Source: JACXVD01 sp020446665
GTDB lineage: Bacteria; Pseudomonadota; Alphaproteobacteria; Sphingomonadales; Sphingomonadaceae
Length of the DNA: 64,000 nucleotides
Reading direction: 5' to 3'
Assembly (NCBI GenBank): GCA_041396905.1
Contig: JAWKXQ010000013.1
Span: forward strand, 1-64,000
The notes below the pieces were generated by a model. The model saw nothing but the letters and a program-made list of their open reading frames with translations. It ran no database searches and was not told the DNA's origin. The first letter of the stretch is position 1, and the number at the start of each line of letters is the position of its first letter. Made by a program: the position numbers and the translations under genes. Shown one piece after another: positions 43,766 through 52,825 of the stretch.

Positions 43766-46429
43766 ATGAACAAGACGGTCTATACATTCGGCGGTGCGGC
43801 GAAAGCAGACGATCCCCGCGCCAAGGACAAGACCGTTACCGGCGGCAAGGGCGCGAACCTTGCCGAAATGGCTGAAATCGGCCTGCCGGTCCCTCCCGGC
43901 TTTACCATCACGACCGAGGAATGCGTCAGCTACCTCGCGGGGGGGGCTGACTTCTCCGATGGTCTGCGCGCTGCGGTGGCCGATGCGCTGAACCATATCG
44001 AAACGACCGTGGGCAAGAGCTTTGGCGATGCGGCGGACCCGCTGCTCGTTTCCGTCCGCTCCGGCGCGCGCGTCTCCATGCCCGGCATGATGGATACGGT
44101 GCTCAATCTCGGGCTCAATGACGAAACGGTGGAAGGCCTCGCCGCCACCAGCGGAGACGAGCGCTTCGCATGGGACAGCTATCGCCGCTTCATCCAGATG
44201 TACTCGGATGTGGTGCTCGGCCTCGATCACGGCGCGTTCGAGGAAGCGCTGGAAATCGCCAAGGAAGACAACGGCTTCTATGCCGATACAGAGCTGTCCG
44301 CCGATGACTGGAAAGCACTGGTCACGCAATACAAGCAGATCGTGGAGCAGGAATTGGGCAAGCCGTTCCCGCAGGATGTGACGGAACAGCTTTGGGGCGC
44401 GATTGCCGCTGTGTTTGACAGCTGGGACAGCGACCGGGCCAAGGTCTATCGCCGCTTGAACGACATCCCCGCTGACTGGGGCACGGCGGTGAATGTGCAG
44501 GCCATGGTGTTCGGCAATATGGGCGAAACCAGCGCCACCGGCGTCGCCTTCACCCGTGACCCCGCGACCGGCGAGAAAGCCTATTACGGCGAATATCTGA
44601 TCAATGCGCAGGGCGAGGATGTGGTGGCGGGTATCCGCACGCCGCAATATCTGACCAAGGCGGCGCGTGAAGCCGCCGGGGCCAAGCCGCTCTCCATGGA
44701 AGAGGCAATGCCCGCTGCCTATGCCGAACTGGCCGCTGTCTTTGAACTGCTGGAAAAGCATTACAAGGACATGCAGGACATCGAATTCACCGTGCAGCAG
44801 GGCAAGCTGTGGATGCTCCAGACCCGCTCGGGCAAGCGCACCGCCAAGGCTGCGTTGAAGATGGCGGTGGACATGGTTGGCGAAGGGCTGATCGACGAGA
44901 AGACCGCGATCCTGCGGGTCGATCCCATGGCGCTCGACCAGTTGCTGCACCCCACGCTCGACCCGGATGCGCCGCGCGATGTAATGGTGGTGGGCCTTCC
45001 GGCCTCGCCGGGCGCGGCAAGCGGCAAGATCGTGCTTGATGCTGACACGGCCGAGCAATGGGCGGGTCGCGGTGAGAAGGTGATCCTCGTGCGCGTGGAA
45101 ACCAGCCCGGAAGACATTCATGGCATGCATGCGGCACAGGGCATCCTGACCGCACGCGGCGGCATGACCAGCCACGCCGCCGTGGTGGCGCGCGGGATGG
45201 GCCGGCCCTGTGTTTCCGGTGCCTCGGGCGTCTCCATCGACATGAAGACCCGCACGCTCCGCATTGGCGGGCGTGAGCTGGCCGAAGGCGATACGATCAC
45301 GCTGGACGGGGCCAATGGTCAGGTCATGCAGGGCGAAGTCCCCACGATCGAGCCGGAACTGGCAGGCGATTTCGGCATCTTGATGGAATGGGCCGACCGG
45401 CACCGCCGCATGGGTGTGCGCACCAATGCCGAAACGCCCGAAGATTGCCGCATGGCGCGCCAGTTTGGCGCAGAAGGCATCGGCCTTTGCCGCACAGAGC
45501 ACATGTTCTTCGATGCCAGTCGGATCAGCGCCGTGCGCCAGATGATCCTCGCCGAAAACGAAGCGGGCCGCCGCGCCGCGCTGGAGAAGCTGCTACCAGA
45601 ACAGCGCAGCGACTTCCGCGCGATCTTCGAGGTCATGACGGGTCTGCCTTGCACAATCCGTCTGCTCGACCCGCCGCTGCATGAATTCCTGCCCCATGGC
45701 GATGCGGAGTTTGCAGAGCTGTCTGACGCGACCGGGCTGGGCGTGGACCATTTGAAGCGTCGGGCGGATGAATTGCACGAATTCAACCCCATGCTGGGCC
45801 ATCGCGGTTGCCGCCTGGGGATTACCTATCCCGAAATCTACGAGATGCAGGCGCGCGCCATTTTCGAGGCAGCCTGCGAAGTGGGCAAGGAAACCGGCAA
45901 GGCGCCTGTTCCCGAAATCATGATCCCGCTGGTTGGCTCCAAGCGCGAACTGGAATTGCTGCGCGCATTGGTGGACCGGGTGGCGGGCGAAGTCTTTGCC
46001 GAGAGCGGTTGCCCGGTGGATTATCTCGTCGGCACGATGATCGAGCTGCCGCGTGCTGCGTTGATGGCCGGTGAGATTGCCGAGGAAGCGCGCTTCTTCT
46101 CCTTCGGCACCAATGATCTCACACAGACCACGCTGGGCGTGAGCCGCGATGATGCGGGCCGTTTCCTGACTACCTATGTCGAACGCGGCATCTTCCCGCG
46201 CGATCCCTTTGTCAGCATCGATGTCGATGGCGTGGGCCAATTGGTGAAGCTGGGGGCAGAGCGAGGCCGGGCGACGCGCAGTGACCTGAAACTGGGCATT
46301 TGCGGCGAACATGGTGGCGACCCGGCGAGCATTGCCTTCTGCGAGGAAGTCGGGCTCGACTATGTCAGTGCCTCGCCTTTCCGCGTGCCTATTGCGCGGC
46401 TGGCAGCGGCGCAGGCGGCTCTGAAGTAA
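43766..46429 (+). CDS. ppdK: Pyruvate, phosphate dikinase
   Basis: 887-aa enzyme interconverting pyruvate, ATP and phosphate with PEP, AMP and diphosphate. N-terminal nucleotide domain: KTVTGGKGANLAEMAEIGLP and VSVRSGARVSMPGMMDTVLN. Central phospho-His domain: LTARGGMTSHAAVVARGMGR (catalytic His). C-terminal PEP/pyruvate barrel: EGIGLCRTEHMFF, LVGTMIELPRAAL and CGEHGGDPASIAFC with the catalytic Cys. Normal length. It follows glyS, the usual alphaproteobacterial order. A short inverted repeat ACACT-GTGACA-AGTGT lies about 40 bases before the start. Confidence 0.97.
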   Translation: MNKTVYTFGGAAKADDPRAKDKTVTGGKGANLAEMAEIGLPVPPGFTITTEECVSYLAGGADFSDGLRAAVADALNHIETTVGKSFGDAADPLLVSVRSGARVSMPGMMDTVLNLGLNDETVEGLAATSGDERFAWDSYRRFIQMYSDVVLGLDHGAFEEALEIAKEDNGFYADTELSADDWKALVTQYKQIVEQELGKPFPQDVTEQLWGAIAAVFDSWDSDRAKVYRRLNDIPADWGTAVNVQAMVFGNMGETSATGVAFTRDPATGEKAYYGEYLINAQGEDVVAGIRTPQYLTKAAREAAGAKPLSMEEAMPAAYAELAAVFELLEKHYKDMQDIEFTVQQGKLWMLQTRSGKRTAKAALKMAVDMVGEGLIDEKTAILRVDPMALDQLLHPTLDPDAPRDVMVVGLPASPGAASGKIVLDADTAEQWAGRGEKVILVRVETSPEDIHGMHAAQGILTARGGMTSHAAVVARGMGRPCVSGASGVSIDMKTRTLRIGGRELAEGDTITLDGANGQVMQGEVPTIEPELAGDFGILMEWADRHRRMGVRTNAETPEDCRMARQFGAEGIGLCRTEHMFFDASRISAVRQMILAENEAGRRAALEKLLPEQRSDFRAIFEVMTGLPCTIRLLDPPLHEFLPHGDAEFAELSDATGLGVDHLKRRADELHEFNPMLGHRGCRLGITYPEIYEMQARAIFEAACEVGKETGKAPVPEIMIPLVGSKRELELLRALVDRVAGEVFAESGCPVDYLVGTMIELPRAALMAGEIAEEARFFSFGTNDLTQTTLGVSRDDAGRFLTTYVERGIFPRDPFVSIDVDGVGQLVKLGAERGRATRSDLKLGICGEHGGDPASIAFCEEVGLDYVSASPFRVPIARLAAAQAALK

Positions 46430-46432
46430 GGT

Positions 46433-47188
46433 TCAGCGCCAGCCGGTAAGGGTGAGCAGTTCGAAGCGTTCGGTCACCCTGCCTTCGCTGTCTGCCCCGT
46501 CGAGGAACGCCGCGCGGGCGCGTTCCAGTCCGGCTTTGGTGACCGGCGGGGTAGGGCTGGACAGCGCCTTTGACAGGCCTTGCTCGCGCAGATCCTGCAC
46601 CAGGCGGTCGAGCGAGCGATAGGAGACATTGAGCGGACAGATATCGACCACTTGCCGCATGAACCCCGCGCGCTGCATCAGCTCCGCTGCCGCGCGCGTA
46701 TCGACCATCGGATGCATCCGCGCCGCGGGTCTGTCGCCATCAGCCGCCAGCATGGCGCTGCGCAGGCGTGGCAGGCTCCCCGCACCGGGGAAGCTGGCAA
46801 TGGCAAGACCGCCATCGCTCAGCGCGTTGCGCATATGGATCAGCGCGCCCGGCAGATCGTTGACTGTATCGAGCATGGAAAGGCAGGCAATGAAGTCAAA
46901 CTGCTCCACCGGCCAGGGTTGCTGCGGATCAAAGGCGCCAGCGGGAAGGGCGGTCACATCCGCGCCGCCCTGTTCCAGCGCCGGGGCAAGCCGCCCGCTC
47001 CAGTCCCCCAGCACCAGAGCACGCTGCGGTGCGAAGCGCATGAAGGAGAGCCGTTCGAGCACATCTTCCACCATCTCCGCCAGCACGAAATCCGCCGCAT
47101 CATCGCACGCCTGCAACGCGCGGACACGGCTGCGAATAGCTGCCAGACGGGGCGCGGAGAATATCTGCGGAGGGGGGCGTGTGGCCAT
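46433..47188 (-). CDS. SAM-dependent methyltransferase (BioC/NDUFAF5-like)
   Basis: 251-aa class I methyltransferase. Motifs: RALVLGDWSGRLAPALEQGG (motif I region, weaker than consensus), FDFIACLSMLDTVNDLPGAL and GGLAIASFPGAGSLPRLRSA. In sphingomonads a gene of this type beside comF is commonly annotated as a BioC-like/NDUFAF5-like protein; the substrate is not known. The start MATRPPPQIFSAPRLAAIRS was chosen over a frame from 47257 that would overlap divergent comF. Convergent with ppdK (3 bases apart). Confidence 0.82.
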   Translation of the reverse strand: MATRPPPQIFSAPRLAAIRSRVRALQACDDAADFVLAEMVEDVLERLSFMRFAPQRALVLGDWSGRLAPALEQGGADVTALPAGAFDPQQPWPVEQFDFIACLSMLDTVNDLPGALIHMRNALSDGGLAIASFPGAGSLPRLRSAMLAADGDRPAARMHPMVDTRAAAELMQRAGFMRQVVDICPLNVSYRSLDRLVQDLREQGLSKALSSPTPPVTKAGLERARAAFLDGADSEGRVTERFELLTLTGWR

Positions 47189-47239
47189 GCCGCACCCGAT
47201 GCCCGCCTTGCCAGCAAAGCGCAAGCACGGCAGCATGGC

Positions 47240-48064
47240 ATGATGGCACTGCGCCACATCCTGAGCGACTCGCTCGCACCGCTGGTGGATTTGATCTACC
47301 CGCCCCGCTGCCCGCTATGCGGCGGCGGGACTGCGCAACAGGGCGGGCTCTGCAGTGCATGCTGGAGTGAACTCGAAGTCCCCGGCGAGCCCGCCTGCAG
47401 CAAATGCCAGCGTCCCTTCGCCGGAGCGCAGATGGGAGAGGATGCGATCTGCGCGCCCTGTATGGCCGATCCCCCCATACATGCCGGTATCGCTGCGGGA
47501 ACCCTTTACAACGATGCCTCGCGCAAGTTGGTACTGGCCTTCAAGCATGGCCACCGCATTGCGCTCGCACCCATGCTCGCCCGCCTGATCATGGCCCGGT
47601 TGGCCCGCTATGAAGGTGACTGGGTAATTGTCCCCGTGCCCCTGCATCGCTGGCGGCTATGGCGGCGGGGCTTCAATCAGGCCGCATTGTTGGCGAGGGA
47701 AATCGCGAAGAGCAGGGGGGACAGGCTTCTGCTCGATGGTTTGCAACGCGTCCGGGCAACGCCAAGCCTCGGCGGCCTGGGTCGCAAGGAGCGGGCGAAA
47801 GCTCTTAATGGTGCGATCACCATCACACCACGTGCCCGCAAATATATCGAAGGGCGCAATATCATCCTTGTCGATGACGTCTTCACCAGCGGCGCAACCA
47901 GCACCGCTTGCGTAAAAGCGCTGAAACGGGCCGGGGCGAGAAACGTCGTGATCGCCTGCTTCGCCCGGGTCATGGATGAAGCAAAGGGCCTTAAAGCGGC
48001 AAGCTCCACCCCTTCCGGACAAAAAGAAGCGCCTGAGACCATGGAGGTCCCGGGCGCCACGTGA
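47240..48064 (+). CDS. comF: ComF family protein (phosphoribosyltransferase fold)
   Basis: About 274 aa. A double-zinc-type N-terminus with paired cysteines (RCPLCGGG, GLCSACW, CSKCQRPF, ICAPCMADPP), then a type I phosphoribosyltransferase domain with the PRPP loop NIILVDDVFTSGATSTAC. ComF helps natural transformation in Gram-positive and some Gram-negative bacteria; in alphaproteobacteria its role is less clear. Start: ATG at 47240 or 47243 (MMALRHIL); upstream in-frame sequence is antisense to the methyltransferase and rejected. Confidence 0.9.
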   Translation: MMALRHILSDSLAPLVDLIYPPRCPLCGGGTAQQGGLCSACWSELEVPGEPACSKCQRPFAGAQMGEDAICAPCMADPPIHAGIAAGTLYNDASRKLVLAFKHGHRIALAPMLARLIMARLARYEGDWVIVPVPLHRWRLWRRGFNQAALLAREIAKSRGDRLLLDGLQRVRATPSLGGLGRKERAKALNGAITITPRARKYIEGRNIILVDDVFTSGATSTACVKALKRAGARNVVIACFARVMDEAKGLKAASSTPSGQKEAPETMEVPGAT

Positions 48065-48378
48065 CGAATTGTGCTGGATCCACCCAATGGGCTGAGATGA
48101 TCACCCCCCTTGATGACCACCCGGATCCGATCCCTCACTCACCCCGAGGCGCCAACGCTTCTCAGCGGGCTGCGGCTCCGGATTATTCCCTGAACCTGGC
48201 GCTCTTTACGGCACCGGTGTCCCGGATTGCCCAGTTGGGCAAGGGCTGTTTCTCACTGCACGGGCAGTCATCAAAGCGTCTTGTTGATCACGCGTGGATT
48301 TTGCCTTCCATCTGTGGTTATCGTGCAACAAACCAAGGGGGCAGCGCCCCGCATCACCCATCTCGAGAGGTATTATCA
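48065..48378. other. Intergenic region before hisI
   Basis: 314 bases without a supported gene. It stays open in the hisI frame but the translation is not family-like. Two palindromes are visible: TTGCCCA-GT-TGGGCAA (48227-48242, perfect) and GGGGC-AGC-GCCCC (48338-48350). No riboswitch or promoter could be recognised with confidence. Confidence 0.6.
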
Positions 48379-48786
48379 GTGTCCGTGACATCTTCCGGGT
48401 CTGACAGCAACAGCCCAAGCGCCAAAGATCAAAGGGAGAGAGGCACAGCATTTCTGCCCAAATTTGACGACAAGGGGCTGCTCAGCGCGGTTGTCACCCA
48501 TGCGGAGACGAATCAGGTTCTCATGGTTGCGTTCATGGATCAGCAGGCGCTGACAGCGACCATGGAGACAGGGAAGGCACATTTCCATTCCCGGTCGCGG
48601 GGCAAGCTCTGGATGAAGGGCGAAAGCAGTGGCCATGTACTGGAAGTGCAGGAGATACTTGTCGATTGCGATCAGGATGCGCTTGTGTTGCGGGCATTGC
48701 CTGCGGGGCCGACCTGCCACACCGGTGCGACCAGCTGTTTCTATCGCAAGCTGGAGGGCAATGTTCTCGCAACCGTCAAGACTTGA
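48379..48786 (+). CDS. hisI: Phosphoribosyl-AMP cyclohydrolase
   Basis: Third step of histidine synthesis, opening the adenine ring of phosphoribosyl-AMP. From GTG at 48379 it has 135 aa. Seen: FDDKGLLSAVVTHAETNQVL, HFHSRSRGKLWMKGESSGH, the metal site DCDQDALVLRALPAGPTCHT and a final SCFYRKL. The GTG start was chosen because GAGAGG (48365-48370) lies 8 bases upstream; GTG at 48385 is the alternative. The neighbours are not histidine genes. Confidence 0.93.
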   Translation: MSVTSSGSDSNSPSAKDQRERGTAFLPKFDDKGLLSAVVTHAETNQVLMVAFMDQQALTATMETGKAHFHSRSRGKLWMKGESSGHVLEVQEILVDCDQDALVLRALPAGPTCHTGATSCFYRKLEGNVLATVKT

Positions 48787-48800
48787 CGCTTACGTAAGCG
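48787..48800. promoter_or_regulatory. Perfect palindrome in the promoter of the MerR-type regulator
   Basis: CGCTTAC-GTAAGCG, 14 bp and fully symmetrical, overlapping a TTGACG (48783-48788) and about 19 bases upstream of the regulator ATG. MerR-family operators typically lie within the promoter. The CTTACGTAAG core resembles LiuR-type sites known to control acyl-CoA catabolism; this link is inferred from resemblance plus the acyl-CoA dehydrogenase downstream. Confidence 0.7.
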
Positions 48801-48818
48801 GATACTATTTCTCTCTCC

Positions 48819-49268
48819 ATGAGTGGAGTTTCGAACAGCCAGCCTGACGGCCCGCATCGCCAGCATGCGGGGGCCCATCTGGATCGCCCAGACAAGCTGG
48901 AGCGAGAGCAGTACACCATCTCGGATTTGACCGAGGAGTTTGACTGCACAGCCCGCGCCTTGCGCTTTTACGAGGATGAGGGGCTGGTCGCACCTGCCCG
49001 TGTCGGGACCACCCGCGTCTATTCAAAGCGGGATCGGGCACGGCTGGCCTGGATCATGCGAGCCAAGAATGTCGGCTTCAGTCTCACTGAAATTCGCGAG
49101 ATGATCGACCTCTACGATCTCGACGATGGCCGCGTGGAGCAGCGCCGCTTTACCGTTGAGAAGTGCCGTGAACATGTCCGTAAGCTCAAGGCTCAGCGGG
49201 CTGATATTGATTCCTCGATCAAGGAACTGACCGGCTTCATCAAGATGCTGGAAGAACTCGATATCTGA
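48819..49268 (+). CDS. MerR-family transcriptional regulator (LiuR-like)
   Basis: 149 aa. HTH and wing: YTISDLTEEFDCTARALRFY, then EDEGLVAPARVGTTRVYSKRD and RLAWIMRAKNVGFSLTEIRE, followed by the dimerisation coiled coil (KCREHVRKLKAQRADIDSSI). No C-terminal Cys metal site is present, so not a metal sensor. The location before an acyl-CoA dehydrogenase and the palindrome in its promoter suggest autoregulation and control of acyl-CoA catabolism. Confidence 0.88.
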   Translation: MSGVSNSQPDGPHRQHAGAHLDRPDKLEREQYTISDLTEEFDCTARALRFYEDEGLVAPARVGTTRVYSKRDRARLAWIMRAKNVGFSLTEIREMIDLYDLDDGRVEQRRFTVEKCREHVRKLKAQRADIDSSIKELTGFIKMLEELDI

Positions 49269-49335
49269 ATTGCCCGCGGGCGGATTGCGCCGCCTGCTTA
49301 CAACCCTGATCTCTTAATCCTAGCAAGGACTGACC

Positions 49336-51136
49336 ATGCCCAGCTATACCGCCCCCACCCGTGACACACGCTTCGTTGTCAACGAACTGCTCGATCTTGC
49401 CAGTTATGGCAATCTGCCGGGCTTTGAATCAGCCACGCCAGACATCACCGATGCGGTGATCAACGAGGCCGGGAAGTTCTGCGCAGAAGTGCTGGCTCCG
49501 CTGAATCAGGTTGGAGATCACGAAGGATGTACCCGCCACGAAGATGGCAGCGTGACCACACCGACAGGCTTCAAGGATGCCTTCAAGGCCTATCAGGAAT
49601 CTGGCTGGGGCACAGTAACGCAGCCGGAATCTTATGGCGGGCAGGGGCTGCCCCACATCATGGGTCTGATCGTCGAGGAATATATGGCCACCGCCAACCA
49701 GGCCTTTGCGATGTATCCGGGCCTGACCACCGGTGCCGTTTCGGCCATTATCAACAAGGGCAGCGCGGAACAGCAGGCGAAATATCTGCCCAAGATGATC
49801 GCGGCAGAATGGCTTGGAACGATGAACCTGACCGAGCCGCATTGTGGCACCGATCTGGGCCTGATACGCACCCGCGCAGAGCCGCAGGCGGATGGCAGCT
49901 ATGCCATTACCGGCACCAAAATCTTCATCTCGGCCGGTGAGCATGATCTGACCGAGAACATCATCCACCTCGTGCTGGCCAAGACACCGGGCGCGCCGGA
50001 CAGTTCCAAGGGGATCTCGCTGTTCCTCGTGCCCAAGGTGCTGGTGAATGACGATGGCTCTCTGGGTGAACGCAACAGCCTGTCCTGCGGCTCGATCGAA
50101 GAGAAAATGGGCATTCACGGCAACGCCACCTGCGTCATGAATTATGACGAAGCCCAGGGCTGGATGATCGGCGAAGAGAACAAGGGCCTCGCCGCGATGT
50201 TCATCATGATGAACGCTGCCCGCATTGGCGTGGGCATTCCAGGGCGCGCAGGCCGAAGTCGCCTATCAGAGTGGCGTTGCCTATGCGCTGGATCGCCGCC
50301 AGGGCCGTGCGCTGACCGGCCCGGCCGATCCGAATGAAAAGAGCCAGCATCTTCGTCCATCCCGACGTGCGCCGCATGCTGATGGATGCAAGGCCTTCAC
50401 TGAAGGCATGCGGGCACTGAGCCTGTGGGGCGGGTTGCAGATTGACCTTTCCCACAGCGCGGCAACGGAAGAAGAACGCTCCTCTGCCGACCGCATGATC
50501 AGCCTGCTGACCCCGGTTCTGAAGGGATATGGCACCGACAAGGGCTATGAAGTCTGCACCAATATGCAGCAGGTCTATGGCGGACACGGCTATATTACCG
50601 AATGGGGCATGGAACAGTTCGTGCGCGATGCACGTATCGCCATGATCTACGAAGGCACCAATGGCGTGCAGGCGATGGATCTGTGCGGGCGCAAGCTGGC
50701 CATGAATGGCGGGCAGGCGATCCAGGAATTCTTCGCCATGGTCGATGCGGATATTGCCGCTGCCAAGGCCGACGAAGCCCTTGCTCCGCTAGCGGAGCAA
50801 CTGGAAAAGGCGCTGGGCCAGCAGAAGGCAGCGACCATGTGGTTCATGCAGAATGCCATGACCAACCCCAACAATCTGGGCGCCGGTGCCCATCATTACA
50901 TGCACATTATGGGCATTGTGGCGCTGGGTGTAATGTGGCTGCGCATGGCCAAGGTGGCGCAGGCAAAGCTGGCAGCTGGCAGCGATGACAAGGCCTTCTA
51001 CGAAGCCAAGATTGCTACGGCTCGCTATTACATGGACCGCTTTACGCCTGATGCAGGCGCGCTGCGCCGCAAGATCGAGGCTGGCAGCGAAAGCATGATG
51101 GCGCTGGGTGAAGAGGCCTTCGCCACGCTCGCCTGA
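49336..51136 (+). pseudogene. DmdC-like acyl-CoA dehydrogenase, frameshifted
   Basis: A family member of about 600 residues (FAD-dependent, acyl-CoA or methylmercaptopropionyl-CoA type). The first part is in frame to about 50239 (PSYTAPTRDTRFVVNELLD; NLTEPHCGTDLG; MMNAARIGVGI). An extra C near 50239-50240 then shifts the frame, and the rest continues as FQGAQAEVAYQSGVAYALDR to the normal end ALGEEAFATLA. A second disturbance at about 50342-50392 (expected IFVHPDVRRMLMDAKAF read in the wrong phase) needs two more, compensating indels. So three small indels in one gene; mutation or sequencing error cannot be separated here. Confidence 0.85.
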
Positions 51137-51209
51137 TCGAGGCGACTGTAAAGGAAAGAGTGGGGGTGGGCGATCTCTCGCCTGCCCCCATTTCTACGTC
51201 TGGCAGGGA

Positions 51210-51908
51210 TCACGCAATCGCTTCTTCCACCATGCTGAGCATCGCAGCCCAGCTCTGCCGGTCTGCGCTTTCATCATAGGCAACGGCAGCATTGCCAGCG
51301 ACAGGATAGGGGTTGGTGAAGCCATGCTTCACCCCGGAATAGGCGTGGAAATGCCAGTCAGTCCTGGCGGCATCCATCTCTTCCCAGAAGGACAGGACCT
51401 GACTGCGCGAAACCATCGGGTCTGCGTCCCCATGGCAGACCAGTATCCTCGCGTTGATCGTGCCCGGCTCTGCCGGAGCCTGCGTATCGAGCAAGCCGTG
51501 AAAGCTGGTCACACAGGCGAGTGGTGCGCCATCCCGCGCCAGCTCCAGCACCGCCTGACCACCCATGCAGAAACCGATTGCCACCATGGGCAGGCTTCGC
51601 GCATCGGGCAAAGAGGCGAGAGCGCGCAAACCAGCCCGCAGCCGGGAACGGTAAGCCCCGACATCCTGCCGCAATGCTATCGCCAGATCACGGGCCTGAT
51701 CGAAACTGTCCGGAGCTGTTCCATAGAAATCACAAATCAGCGCAAGATAGCCGGCATCTGCCAGCGCCGCCGCCTTGTCCCGCACAGACTGTGTGGGGTT
51801 CATGATCGTGGGAAAGACAGCCACAGCGGCGCGCGCGGTGCCTGACGGGCGATATAGTTCCCCCGTCAGCGCAGTTCCGCCATCCTGATAGGCGAGCCGT
51901 TCCATCAC
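51210..51908 (-). CDS. Dienelactone hydrolase family protein
   Basis: 232-aa alpha/beta hydrolase with the nucleophile Cys in MVAIGFCMGGQAVLELARDG (DLH-type GxCxGG), Asp in ILVCHGDADPMVSRSQVLSF and His in YSGVKHGFTNPYPVAGN. Probably acts on small ester or lactone substrates; substrate unknown. Its start overlaps the cysK stop by 4 bases, placing it last in a three-gene minus-strand operon with the MFS gene and cysK. Confidence 0.9.
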   Translation of the reverse strand: MMERLAYQDGGTALTGELYRPSGTARAAVAVFPTIMNPTQSVRDKAAALADAGYLALICDFYGTAPDSFDQARDLAIALRQDVGAYRSRLRAGLRALASLPDARSLPMVAIGFCMGGQAVLELARDGAPLACVTSFHGLLDTQAPAEPGTINARILVCHGDADPMVSRSQVLSFWEEMDAARTDWHFHAYSGVKHGFTNPYPVAGNAAVAYDESADRQSWAAMLSMVEEAIA

Positions 51909-52825
51909 GCTTCCGGCAGGAAATCCGGCACGGACAGGTAGCGTTCACCCGTATCGTAATTGAACCCAAGCACCCGAGAGCCTGCATCCATTTCGGGCAG
52001 CGCCTTGGCAATTGCCGCCAGCGTGGCACCGCTGGAAATGCCAACCAGCATCCCTTCCATGCGGGCACATTTGCGGGCCATTTCCTTGGCGTCTTCCGCG
52101 TTAACCTGAATGGCACCGTCAATCGCCTGTGTGTGCAGATTGCCCGGCAGGAAACCCGCACCAATGCCCTGGATCGGGTGCGGGCCGGGCTGGCCGCCAG
52201 AGATCACCGGGGACAGTTCCGGTTCTACGGCAAATGCATGCATGCCGGCCCAGCTCTGTTTGAGCACTTCTGCGCAGCCAGTCAGGTGGCCGCCTGTCCC
52301 GACGCCGCTGATCAGCACGTCAATCGGTGTGTCTGCAAAATCGTTGAGGATTTCCTGCGCCGTTGTTCGAGCATGCACCGCGACATTGGCGGGATTGTCA
52401 AACAGGCTTGGCATCCACGCGCCGGGGGTGTTTTCAACCAGTTCGGTTGCCCGCTCGATGGCTCCCTTCATGCCCTTTTCCTTGGGCGTCAGGTCAAAGC
52501 TGGCACCATAGCAGAGCATCAGGCGGCGGCGTTCGATACTCATGCTTTCGGGCATGACGAGGATCAGCCTGTAGCCTTTCACTGCGGCCACCATGGCGAG
52601 GCCAATCCCGGTATTGCCGCTGGTCGGCTCGATGATGGTGCCACCGGGCTTGAGCTCGCCCGATTTCTCCGCCGCTTCGATCATGGCGAGACCAATGCGG
52701 TCCTTGATTGAGCCGCCGGGATTGGTCCGCTCGTTCTTCACCCATACCTCGTGGTCGGGAAACAGGCGCGACAGGCGGATATGCGGGGTGTTGCCAATGG
52801 TGGCGAGGATATTGTCTGCTTTCAT
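51905..52825 (-). CDS. cysK: Cysteine synthase A (O-acetylserine sulfhydrylase)
   Basis: 306-aa PLP enzyme making cysteine from O-acetylserine and sulfide. PLP Lys in NPGGSIKDRIGLAMIEAA, substrate loop EPTSGNTGIGLAMVAAVKG, phosphate loop GVGTGGHLTG, and the C-terminal GISSGATLAAIAKALPEMDA. Normal length. Flanked by an MFS gene (4-base overlap) and a hydrolase (4-base overlap). Confidence 0.95.
   Translation of the reverse strand: MKADNILATIGNTPHIRLSRLFPDHEVWVKNERTNPGGSIKDRIGLAMIEAAEKSGELKPGGTIIEPTSGNTGIGLAMVAAVKGYRLILVMPESMSIERRRLMLCYGASFDLTPKEKGMKGAIERATELVENTPGAWMPSLFDNPANVAVHARTTAQEILNDFADTPIDVLISGVGTGGHLTGCAEVLKQSWAGMHAFAVEPELSPVISGGQPGPHPIQGIGAGFLPGNLHTQAIDGAIQVNAEDAKEMARKCARMEGMLVGISSGATLAAIAKALPEMDAGSRVLGFNYDTGERYLSVPDFLPEA

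Noticed and set aside
43703..45502. 599-codon minus-strand frame over ppdK
   Set aside because: Antisense shadow; ppdK is strongly supported on the plus strand.
47240..47260. comF start about 220 codons upstream (open frame from 46580)
   Set aside because: The upstream part is antisense to the methyltransferase gene and not ComF-like.
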